Source: Clostridium aceticum (lineage in GTDB: Bacteria; Bacillota; Clostridia; Peptostreptococcales; Natronincolaceae). From it: a stretch of DNA of 64,000 nucleotides. The stretch lies in NCBI RefSeq assembly GCF_001042715.1, contig NZ_CP009687.1, positions 4,083,418 to 4,147,417 of the forward strand, read 5' to 3'. The notes under the pieces are model-generated. The model searched no databases. It was not told the DNA's origin and saw nothing but the letters and a program-made list of their open reading frames with translations. This document shows, piece after piece, positions 9,103-16,617 of the stretch (positions within the stretch are counted from its first letter, which is position 1; the number at the start of each line of letters is the position of its first letter). The translations under genes were made by a program, and so were the position numbers.

Positions 9103-9881
9103 GGTAAATCCTCCTTTATTTTTTTTAATAAATTAATATTTTCCTTTAAATCCTTAAATTCATTGCCCCTTTCAAATCCTTCAATAACTAACGGCACTTT
9201 TTTGCTTTCCAATAATGGCATTAGTTCGTAAAAATTATAGTCTCCTTTGGATAAAGGAGTATGCAGCTTGTTGCCCTGCCTATTGCTTATGTGTATCTTT
9301 GAAACTTGATAAAGGGCATCATGCAATATGTTAAACGCCTCAATACTTTCGCAATGTGCTAAATCCAGTGTATAAGAAATTCTTTTATACTCTTCACCCA
9401 TTACTTCTATAAGCTCTGTTGCATTTGTAATCAATTCTTTTGGAATGTTTTCCATAATTTCTAAAGAAATATTAATCTCATTTTCCTCTCCATAAGCTAT
9501 TAACTCCTTGAGACCTTGTTTAGCCAGTTTGACACAGGTTTCCCTATCCCCTCCAATGGTTTCTCTTGGAGGATGAATTGTAACCTCTTTTGCACCAAGC
9601 TTAGCGGCTAAATCAATGGAGCTTTTTATTTCCATTAAAGAAGTTTTTCTTATTTCTTTGTTTAAAGATGCTATATTTAAGTCCCAGCTTTTCCCATGCA
9701 CGATACACGCTAATTGATATTGCTCTAATTTATTTCTACAGACTTCTATATCGTAATCTTTGGCTTCCATGTGCTGTGCCCAGAACTCTATACCTCCAAG
9801 GCCGTAGGTTTCCACCACTTGGAACATTTCCTCCAGGGATGCATCCCACATTAAATTAGATGAGATATAAATATTTTTCAT
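9093..9881 (-). CDS. Sugar phosphate isomerase/epimerase-like TIM barrel
   Basis: About 262 residues of the AP-endonuclease-2 / xylose-isomerase-like TIM barrel superfamily. Putative metal ligands appear as HPPRE (histidine strand), LEIMEN (glutamate), YTLDLAHCES (aspartate and histidine), KIHISNRQG (histidine) and VIEGFE (glutamate). Such proteins isomerise or epimerise sugars, inositols or keto acids. Start is ATG 9881 behind GGGAGGGAGG; an ATG seven codons upstream lacks spacing. It is the first gene of the importer operon and is divergent from the RpiR regulator, so it probably acts on the imported compound or a derivative. Confidence 0.78.
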   Translation of the reverse strand: MKNIYISSNLMWDASLEEMFQVVETYGLGGIEFWAQHMEAKDYDIEVCRNKLEQYQLACIVHGKSWDLNIASLNKEIRKTSLMEIKSSIDLAAKLGAKEVTIHPPRETIGGDRETCVKLAKQGLKELIAYGEENEINISLEIMENIPKELITNATELIEVMGEEYKRISYTLDLAHCESIEAFNILHDALYQVSKIHISNRQGNKLHTPLSKGDYNFYELMPLLESKKVPLVIEGFERGNEFKDLKENINLLKKIKEDLPCL

Positions 9882-9963
9882 AGGTTCCTCCCTCCCGTCC
9901 ATAGAAACATTCTACATGTAATATGTTAAAAGGAAGTTATAATACTATTAATTTAATGTTAAT

Positions 9964-9991
9964 AATTTTTCGTATTATTATTATGAAAATT
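9964..9991. promoter_or_regulatory. Possible RpiR operator dyad
   Basis: AATTTTTC (9964-9971) and GAAAATT (9985-9991) form a dyad in the divergent space, just upstream of the regulator's -35 box. AT-rich sequence makes chance symmetry likely, so this is weak. Confidence 0.25.
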
Positions 9992-9994
9992 TAT

Positions 9995-10023
9995 TTGCAT
10001 TTATGGTTTGGTTTTTATATACT
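9995..10023 (+). promoter_or_regulatory. Promoter of the RpiR-type regulator
   Basis: TTGCAT and TATACT with a 17-base spacer, about 30 bases before ATG 10054. Near-consensus vegetative promoter. Confidence 0.65.
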
Positions 10024-10053
10024 GTAGTCATTAAATAATAAAGGAGGATATCC

Positions 10054-10887
10054 ATGATAGGATTGGATGAAATTGACAAAACAAAATTATCTAAAAATGA
10101 TCACATTGTTTTAGATTATCTTTTAAAAAATGAAAGACAACTATATTGTGAAAGCTCTGATGAAATTTCGAAAAAAACCGGAATTAGCAATGCAACGATA
10201 AGTCGTTTTTGGAAAAAGATAGGCTACACTAACATAAAGGATTTTCAGAAGCATATGGTTGAAAAAGTTGAATCTACGCCTTTATCAAAAATTAAAAATA
10301 CCCTGCAGGAGATAAAGAAAAGAGATGAAGATTTAGATGGGGTTTTTATTAAAAATATAAAAACTATTGAAAAGACTTTAGAATTATTAGACTACAATAA
10401 AATAGATCTTGCCGCCGACTTGATTTTGTTACATAGAAAAATATATGTTTTTGCCACCGATGCTTCCTTGGGTATAGCTAACATCATGGAATATCGCCTC
10501 AGAAGACTGGGTATAGAGTTTATCTTGATTTCTGGCGGCTCATCAATATATGAATATCTAATCAATATTAATAAAGAAGATCTTGTTATAGTTTTTTGCT
10601 ACAGTCGTCTTCTTTCTGAAATATCCATTATATTGAATGAAAAAGAAAATATAGATTTTTCTTTAATTATATTCACCGATATTTTATCTCATAGCTTACA
10701 CGAAAAATGTGATGCCTTTATTTATAGTTATCGAGGAGAACAAGCTGAATATCACTCTATGGTTGCGCCGATGTCTGTTGTGGACTGTTTAATTATAAAA
10801 ATTGCCATGAAATCTGAAGTATCCGTGAGGCATTTAGAAAAGTTAAATCAGTTAAGAGCTCAATACCAGGGGCTGATAAAAAGATAG
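10054..10887 (+). CDS. MurR/RpiR family transcriptional regulator
   Basis: A 277-residue regulator with an N-terminal RpiR helix-turn-helix (about residues 1-78, with EISKKTGISNATISRFWKKIG) and a C-terminal SIS sugar-isomerase fold (about 110-250) that binds phosphosugar-like effectors. ATG 10054 follows AAGGAGGATATCC. It is transcribed away from the importer operon, the usual layout for a local regulator. Since SIS domains sense phosphorylated sugars or aminosugars, the gene supports the idea that the operon handles a phosphorylated or soon-phosphorylated compound. The effector is not known. Confidence 0.88.
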   Translation: MIGLDEIDKTKLSKNDHIVLDYLLKNERQLYCESSDEISKKTGISNATISRFWKKIGYTNIKDFQKHMVEKVESTPLSKIKNTLQEIKKRDEDLDGVFIKNIKTIEKTLELLDYNKIDLAADLILLHRKIYVFATDASLGIANIMEYRLRRLGIEFILISGGSSIYEYLININKEDLVIVFCYSRLLSEISIILNEKENIDFSLIIFTDILSHSLHEKCDAFIYSYRGEQAEYHSMVAPMSVVDCLIIKIAMKSEVSVRHLEKLNQLRAQYQGLIKR

Positions 10888-10945
10888 TGTTTAGGCTCTA
10901 ACCCTTGTATTCCCTATATAGATATGATTTTTTCCCCTCTCTTTT

Positions 10946-10985
10946 AGATAAAACAAAAGCGACGGTTGTCGCTTTTGTTTTATCT
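10946..10985. terminator. Bidirectional terminator
   Basis: A perfect 18-base stem (10946-10963 with 10968-10985) and loop GGTT, with A-rich and T-rich outer arms. It ends the RpiR gene on the plus strand. From the minus strand it terminates the lyase/Mo-hydroxylase operon; its outer arm overlaps the stop codon of the last gene. Confidence 0.85.
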
Positions 10986-12506
10986 ATCCTCTACAGCTTC
11001 TTTAACCGCCTTCAAAATTGCTTTGGACTTTACTATATTATAAGCTTTTTTGATATCAATTGAAAGATTCCTATCCCTTTCTAAAAAAGGTATTTCTGTA
11101 CGCATGACTTCATAGGCGGTCCTTGTACCCTTTCCTAATCGGGTTGCTTTTCTTAAATCTATTGCTTGCACTGCATGCATCGCTTCCATCCCTAATATAT
11201 AGTATAGATTGTCTAAGATTTTTGCTGTTTTCCTCACCACAAAGGGTGAATTATTGGCATGATCCTCTATATCTCCAGCTAAAGAATAGTAATCTACTGT
11301 TGCTGGATTTGATAGGTGCCTTATTTCTGTATCCAAGGATGTAAAGGATTTTTGAATAGTTCCATAAGCGATTACACTGGTATCAGCTGGTGTTAGAAAC
11401 CTCGATAGTCCGGTGAACTTAGGGGTCCCTAATTTGATGGTTCTGTAGCAGGCATTTCTGGATAGATGACTTAAGGCAATCCCTAACATTTCAAAGCCCA
11501 AAACCCAAGTTGTCACCTCATAATTGGAACAGGATATCATTCTTTTTTCATCTAGCAGAACACAGGGATTATCATCAGAAGAATTAAGCTGTATATCCAT
11601 ATATTTTTTTACATACTCCAAGGCATCCCTGACAGAGCCGTGAACCTGACAAGAACCCCTTAAGCTTAATGGGTCCTGTAATGATTCCGTCACTCCTGGC
11701 AACCATAGATAGCTTCCCTCTAGGTATTTTCTTACCTTTTCAGCACTGCAGGCTTGCCCAGGAAAAGGTCTTACTTCATAGGTTTTCGGATCTAAGGGGG
11801 TTACATTCCCCCGAAAGCCTTCCAGGGTTAAAGCATATACGATATCTGCCATCTCCACCAAGTCCTCCGCATCCTTTAGTACCATTGCACCTGGTCCTGC
11901 TGCTAAAGCATTGGAGGATACAATTGCCAAGCCATCCTTTGGACCTAAAACAATGGGTTTTAGCCCTGCTTTCTCCAATGCCTCTGCTGCCATCATTCTG
12001 ACACCTTGATAATAAACCTCTCCTTCTCCAATCATAGCCAAGCCAATATGGGACAGGCAAGTGATATCTCCTTCCCCGATAGAGCCTCTTTCCGGAATAA
12101 TGGGATGAATCCTATGGTTTAGAAAATCTTTGTACATTGTTACAATTGCTGGTTGTATCCCTGTACAACCAAGCAACAGCGTATTCAAACGAGCTAACAG
12201 GATAGCCCTTACATCTTCTTGGCTTGCCTCCGGGTCTACCGCCACACAATGTGCTAGGATAAGATTGCGATTGTATTCTGAATAGTACTTTGCAACCACT
12301 TCTCTGTCTTTGTTTAACCCTACACCCCTATTAAACCCATAAACCGGCACATCACTATTGGCCAATTCATAGACCAATGTCCTTGAGGCTTCTACGATCC
12401 TCATGGTGCTTTCCTCTATTTTTACTGTTACCCCTTCCCGTGCTATCTCCACAACTTCATCAATGGTTAAATGTTTCCCATCAAGAACAATTGATTTGTT
12501 TTCCAT
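10980..12506 (-). CDS. HAL/PAL-fold lyase homologue lacking the MIO triad (copy A)
   Basis: A 508-residue protein of the histidine/phenylalanine ammonia-lyase fold. Family landmarks remain: VYGFNRGVG (55-63) for the Tyr loop, LQDPLSLRG (276-284), NSSDDNPCV (308-316) and DIEDHANN (412-419) for the QED-H segment. The cofactor segment is changed: the usual GSVGASGDL reads GSIGEGDI (141-148), so Ala-Ser is replaced by one Glu and no MIO can form. A Lys (386) stands near the usual Gln-Tyr-Thr segment. MIO-free relatives such as ergothionase eliminate trimethylamine from a histidine betaine by acid/base chemistry, so an ammonia-lyase role is unlikely. Its start lies 14 bases after the Mo-hydroxylase large subunit stop; the ribosome site (GGGGTG) is weak. 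Confidence 0.85.
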   Translation of the reverse strand: MENKSIVLDGKHLTIDEVVEIAREGVTVKIEESTMRIVEASRTLVYELANSDVPVYGFNRGVGLNKDREVVAKYYSEYNRNLILAHCVAVDPEASQEDVRAILLARLNTLLLGCTGIQPAIVTMYKDFLNHRIHPIIPERGSIGEGDITCLSHIGLAMIGEGEVYYQGVRMMAAEALEKAGLKPIVLGPKDGLAIVSSNALAAGPGAMVLKDAEDLVEMADIVYALTLEGFRGNVTPLDPKTYEVRPFPGQACSAEKVRKYLEGSYLWLPGVTESLQDPLSLRGSCQVHGSVRDALEYVKKYMDIQLNSSDDNPCVLLDEKRMISCSNYEVTTWVLGFEMLGIALSHLSRNACYRTIKLGTPKFTGLSRFLTPADTSVIAYGTIQKSFTSLDTEIRHLSNPATVDYYSLAGDIEDHANNSPFVVRKTAKILDNLYYILGMEAMHAVQAIDLRKATRLGKGTRTAYEVMRTEIPFLERDRNLSIDIKKAYNIVKSKAILKAVKEAVEDR

Positions 12507-12520
12507 CTCAAGCTACACCC

Positions 12521-14785
12521 CTAACCTATATTTTTATCTCTTAAAGCTTGTAAAACTTTTTCCGGAGTCGCCGGTAAGGAATGAATGTTGATTTCCAAGG
12601 CATGATTGATGGCATTGAGAATAGCCGGTGTTATTGGTACTGTACAGACTTCGCCTACGCTTTTTGCTCCAAAGGGCCCATGTTCTTCTCCTTCTTCAAC
12701 CAACAGTACCCTTACATCCGGCATATCAGGAGCATTTACAACATGGTATTTGCTGAAATTATCAGCCCCAATCTTGCCATCCTCATTCACTGTAATTTCC
12801 TCCGTCAGTGCAAATCCAATGCCCATCTGAATAGCCCCCTGTACCTGACCTTCGACAAAGCCCGGATTGATGGCTTTGCCTATATCATGAACGGCTACTA
12901 CATCTAAGACTTTCACTAATCCTGTAAAGGTGTCTATTTCTACCTCAGCGAAATTGGCAGCATATACAGCCGGATTTCCCTTGGATTGATAGGTATAATT
13001 GATATGCATATCCTCCTTAAAGGCTCGTTGTAGTTTAATTACCATCTCACCATAGCTGATTTTTTCTTCACAATGATTTCTATTCCATATTTCTCCTGAC
13101 TCAATGATGATTTCTGCCGGAGAACAATTTAATACTTTGGCTGAACTTATAAGAAGTTTTTCTTTTAATAGCTCCGCGGTTTTCATAGCTGCACCACCGC
13201 ATACAAAGGTTACCCTACTGGCCTGTGTGCCAGCCGAATCAAAGGGACTCAACAGGGTATCCCCTTCCGTTGCCAGCACCTCATTAGGCTCAATATCCAA
13301 GACCTCTGCAACGATTTGCTTCATGGTGGTAACAGTGCCGCACCCCAAGTCATGAATGCCGGATTTTAATATGGCTTCTCCATCCTCTGTAAGCCGTAAA
13401 TCCATGGTTATAAAATCTTGATAAGCACCATAGTAGCCATTGCCATGGGTTGCACAGGCCATGCCTACTCCCCTTACAAATCTTCCGGTATCCTTTGTAC
13501 GATTATATTTTTTCTTCCATTCAAAGACCTCCATACCTTTTTTAACGCAGTCAATGACTCGTGCATTGCCTAAATCCGGACCTCCTATGAGATCCTTGTC
13601 AAAGGGCTTAACTAGGTTTTTTAATCTGAATTCTACAGGATCCATTCCGATTTTTTTTGCTGCAGCGTCTATATTGATTTCTGTAAGAGCATGAATTTGT
13701 GGAGAACCGTAGCCTCTACAGGCGCCTCCTACAGGGGTATTGGTATACACCGCTTCCCCTCTATATCGCTGGTTATCTATTTTATATAATCTAAAGGCTT
13801 TTTTCCCCATGGCCATGGTTACAGCTTCAGCATTGGTGAAATATGCTCCACCATCTACCAACATCTCTATATCCCTTGCTAATATATTGCCCTCTCTATC
13901 AATAGCAGTTTTCACTTTACCTATTGTAGCGTTTCTTGTTTTAGTAGCTATAATACTCTCTCTTCTATCCATTTGTAGTTTTACAGGCTTGCCTAAATCA
14001 TAGCATATAAAAGCACATACAGGTTCCAACGTAGGTATGCCTTTTCCTCCAAAGGAGCCTCCCATTGGGGGTTTAATCACTCTTATTTTATTTACCGACA
14101 ATCCCAGCACCTCTGAAATAATGAGACGCACTTGATACACCACTTGGCAGGGAGCCCATACCGTCAAATGTCCGTTGGCTTCTACTGCCGCAAGGCACAC
14201 ATGGGTCTCCATGGCAGCATGATGTATTTTCTGAGTGGTTAATTGACTCTCTACCATAATCTCTGTCTCATCAAAAGTTTCTTCTGGTGCACCGCATTTT
14301 ATCTCTTTGTTTACAATTTTATTACCCTCTGCATGTATCTTAACCGAGTCTTCCTTCAATGCCTCTAAGGGATCTATAATAGATGGCAGCACCTCGTATT
14401 CTACTTCAATTAAGGAAGCTGCATATTCTGCTGTTTCTTTGTCCTTGGCAACCACCGCAGCTACCCTATCTCCAACATGTCTCACCTTCTCCGCGAACAG
14501 CCGCTCATCCTTTACTACCTCTAGACCTGCAATCCACTTATGGCTATTATAAAGGGTGGAGGGGGTATTATGATGGGTATATATCTTTACTACTCCTGGT
14601 ACAGCCTCTGCCTTTGAGGTGTGAATTTTTACTATGTTTCCATGAGGGATGGTACTTAATACAAGCTTTGCATATAGCATGTCAGGCAGCAGCATATCCC
14701 CAACATATTTAATTTTTCCTGTTACCTTTTCCTTTACATCATGTATAGGAACATTTTCGCCGACATATTTTAGTTTCTGCTGCAT
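12521..14785 (-). CDS. Molybdenum hydroxylase large subunit (xanthine dehydrogenase family)
   Basis: A 754-residue molybdopterin-binding subunit of the xanthine oxidase family, which hydroxylates N-heteroaromatic or aldehyde carbons with water-derived oxygen. It has the N-terminal a/b hammerhead domain, then GGSFGGKG (242-249) and ACRGYGSPQ in the cofactor domains. Near the C-terminus is KSVGE, whose Glu 712 fits the catalytic glutamate. Start ATG 14785 follows AGGAGGTGAGGAAGC and overlaps the medium subunit by 16 bases. Substrate residues cannot be assigned by eye. Between two MIO-less lyase homologues and behind a betaine transporter, a ring of a histidine-, tryptophan- or pyridine-like betaine product is a reasonable guess; purine is the default alternative. 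Confidence 0.9.
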   Translation of the reverse strand: MQQKLKYVGENVPIHDVKEKVTGKIKYVGDMLLPDMLYAKLVLSTIPHGNIVKIHTSKAEAVPGVVKIYTHHNTPSTLYNSHKWIAGLEVVKDERLFAEKVRHVGDRVAAVVAKDKETAEYAASLIEVEYEVLPSIIDPLEALKEDSVKIHAEGNKIVNKEIKCGAPEETFDETEIMVESQLTTQKIHHAAMETHVCLAAVEANGHLTVWAPCQVVYQVRLIISEVLGLSVNKIRVIKPPMGGSFGGKGIPTLEPVCAFICYDLGKPVKLQMDRRESIIATKTRNATIGKVKTAIDREGNILARDIEMLVDGGAYFTNAEAVTMAMGKKAFRLYKIDNQRYRGEAVYTNTPVGGACRGYGSPQIHALTEINIDAAAKKIGMDPVEFRLKNLVKPFDKDLIGGPDLGNARVIDCVKKGMEVFEWKKKYNRTKDTGRFVRGVGMACATHGNGYYGAYQDFITMDLRLTEDGEAILKSGIHDLGCGTVTTMKQIVAEVLDIEPNEVLATEGDTLLSPFDSAGTQASRVTFVCGGAAMKTAELLKEKLLISSAKVLNCSPAEIIIESGEIWNRNHCEEKISYGEMVIKLQRAFKEDMHINYTYQSKGNPAVYAANFAEVEIDTFTGLVKVLDVVAVHDIGKAINPGFVEGQVQGAIQMGIGFALTEEITVNEDGKIGADNFSKYHVVNAPDMPDVRVLLVEEGEEHGPFGAKSVGEVCTVPITPAILNAINHALEINIHSLPATPEKVLQALRDKNIG

Positions 14786-15666
14786 GCTTCCTCACCTCCT
14801 GCATCATCATGGGAAAGTAGACTATGAAATATTTCATCTGCAATCCCTCCAACAGCATCTTTTTTATAGGGATGGGAACCTCTTCCTGATATAGAGAGAT
14901 CCACCTGTTTGATTAACGCCTCCTGTAATGCTATCAATAAGGCTTGAGAGACTTTTTTTCCTAATAAAGCCTCTTCAACAACCTTCGATCTAAAGGCCTT
15001 TGGACCAAGAGCGCCAATAGCTGCCTTTACTTCCTGGATAATATTACTCTCATTAACCTCCAATACAATAGCCATATTTAACTTAGATATTGTTACTGCT
15101 GATCTGCTACCCAATTTAGCAAAGGCACTTTTCCAGTTTTTATCTACTATTGGAAAAAGAATTTCAATTATTGCTTCGTCTTTCTTCAATGCATTTTGCT
15201 CTGATCCTATAACAACTTCATCTATAGGCTTTATCATGATCTCTCCCATGCCATTAATAACCTTTATTTTTGCATCTAAAGCCATTAATGCAGTAACTGT
15301 GTCAGCACAGGGTGCTGCATTTCCTATATTTCCTCCTATAGTGGCAATATTTCTTATTTGTGTTGAACCAACCTTTCTGGCAGCCTCCGCTAAACAATTG
15401 GCATACCTTTTGATCATGGGATAGTTGCTAATCTCTGTAAAGGTAGCAACAGCTCCTATTTTCATCATACCTTTTTCTCTTTGAATATAATTGAGCTCTT
15501 CAATACCCGTTAAGTCTATAATTGTTCCAGAATATATCCTATGTTTTTGCAGTTTAATCATAAGATCTGTTCCTCCCCCCAACAGGTAGGTCTGATCATT
15601 TGCATTGGATAGTTCTTTGACTAAAGTCTCCATATCCTTTGGCCTTTTTATTACGATATCACTCAT
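14770..15666 (-). CDS. Molybdenum hydroxylase FAD subunit
   Basis: A 298-residue medium subunit of the xanthine dehydrogenase family (CoxM/XdhB type) that passes electrons from the iron-sulfur centres to NAD or another acceptor through FAD. The FAD motifs are visible: LLGGGTDL near residue 30 and ATIGGNIGNAAPCAD near 107-121. The C-terminal CO-dehydrogenase flavoprotein domain follows. Start ATG 15666 lies behind AAGGAGCG, 26 bases after the small subunit stop, and the end overlaps the large subunit start. Gene order small-medium-large is common in Clostridia. Confidence 0.9.
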   Translation of the reverse strand: MSDIVIKRPKDMETLVKELSNANDQTYLLGGGTDLMIKLQKHRIYSGTIIDLTGIEELNYIQREKGMMKIGAVATFTEISNYPMIKRYANCLAEAARKVGSTQIRNIATIGGNIGNAAPCADTVTALMALDAKIKVINGMGEIMIKPIDEVVIGSEQNALKKDEAIIEILFPIVDKNWKSAFAKLGSRSAVTISKLNMAIVLEVNESNIIQEVKAAIGALGPKAFRSKVVEEALLGKKVSQALLIALQEALIKQVDLSISGRGSHPYKKDAVGGIADEIFHSLLSHDDAGGEEACSRN

Positions 15667-15692
15667 GAATAACGCTCCTTTATCACAGCTTC

Positions 15693-16151
15693 TTATTTCT
15701 TTTCTGCAACTTCCTTTACTGCCTTAACAATTTTTGTATAGCCTGTACAACGACATAAATTCCCCTCTATTGCCCTACGTATTTCTTTTTCATTAGGATT
15801 AGGGTTCTGCATCAGTAACGCCTTGCAGGACATCAACATTCCAGGGGTGCAGTATCCACATTGTACAGCACCATTCTCTATGAATGCCTTTTGCAAACCA
15901 TCTAATTCTCCGTCTTGTTCTAAAATTTCTACCGTTAGTATCTCTTTCCTATTGGCTTGAGCTGCCAATACAAGGCAGGCATTAATGGCTAGTCCATTCA
16001 TGATTATCGTACAAGCCCCGCATTCTCCTTCACCACAGCCCTCTTTTGTTCCTGTTAAACCCAGCTTATCTCTTAGTACATCCAATAATCTAGCTCGTGC
16101 ATCTACCTCTAGCCTATGTCCTTCTCCATTAACGGTACACTCTAAATACAT
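15693..16151 (-). CDS. Molybdenum hydroxylase 2Fe-2S subunit
   Basis: About 152 residues with two [2Fe-2S] clusters. The plant-ferredoxin-type site is GCGEGECGACT with a fourth Cys in INACL. The second, helical-domain site uses QCGYCTPG and LCRCTGY. Together they carry electrons from molybdopterin to FAD. I chose ATG 16151 (MYLECTV) because it is seven bases from AAGGAGG; an ATG two codons earlier is too close. A 220-base gap separates it from the small membrane protein gene upstream; I saw no clear promoter in that gap. Confidence 0.9.
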   Translation of the reverse strand: MYLECTVNGEGHRLEVDARARLLDVLRDKLGLTGTKEGCGEGECGACTIIMNGLAINACLVLAAQANRKEILTVEILEQDGELDGLQKAFIENGAVQCGYCTPGMLMSCKALLMQNPNPNEKEIRRAIEGNLCRCTGYTKIVKAVKEVAEKK

Positions 16152-16373
16152 ATCCATTCCTCCTTAAGCTGCTGTCCACCTATATGATACTCTATTTTTT
16201 TAATTATACCGTCTTAATCTCCTTAAGATCAGCATATAAAATTGTTTCATCATTATTTCACACCAGACATCTCACCTTTATTATCCTGCAGTCTTATCTT
16301 CTCACGATATTGAATAAGAGCAGCCCTTACATGGACTACTCTCGTTTCTTCAAGCATGACTTATTCTCTATAT

Positions 16374-16616
16374 CTATTTTTTACAAAATTCTCTTTTCTT
16401 AAAAACAGATCGAAGAAATACCACCCATCCCCAAGAAATCGTTAAGGAAGGAACAGCTGCTGTTAGTGCCGCTTCCAGGGGAGATATTGGAGAAAAACGA
16501 AGGGGACTGAAAAACAGGATAAAGGTAACAACCATTAGAAGAAGTAATATAACACGCTCAACCATCGTTGATGGGGGTGTTAAAAAAATCTTTCTAATAT
16601 CCATTTCTACTTTCAT
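16374..16616 (-). CDS. Small membrane protein, two helices
   Basis: An 80-residue protein with two hydrophobic stretches (about residues 20-38 and 45-68) and a Lys-rich C-terminus. I do not recognise the family. Its ATG lies one base after the stop of lyase copy B, so it is probably translated by coupling rather than from its own ribosome site. Position between lyase B and the molybdenum hydroxylase, and the proline kinks (SPLRFSPISP), suggest a small partner or membrane adaptor. That role is a guess. It could also be a chance frame; the tight junction with the upstream stop argues that it is real. Confidence 0.5.
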   Translation of the reverse strand: MKVEMDIRKIFLTPPSTMVERVILLLLMVVTFILFFSPLRFSPISPLEAALTAAVPSLTISWGWVVFLRSVFKKREFCKK

Positions 16617-16617
16617 T

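Noticed and set aside
9964-9991. Firm RpiR operator assignment
   Set aside because: The dyad is in very AT-rich DNA and could arise by chance; kept only as a weak site.
12521-16151. Purine catabolism cluster because of XDH-type genes and a PucR-type regulator
   Set aside because: The PucR gene lies 10 kb away beyond two transcription units, and no purine transport or deamination genes are present.
16184-16402. 72-codon plus-strand frame in the gap before the small Mo-hydroxylase subunit
   Set aside because: AT-driven hydrophobic frame without a ribosome site, antisense to the operon.
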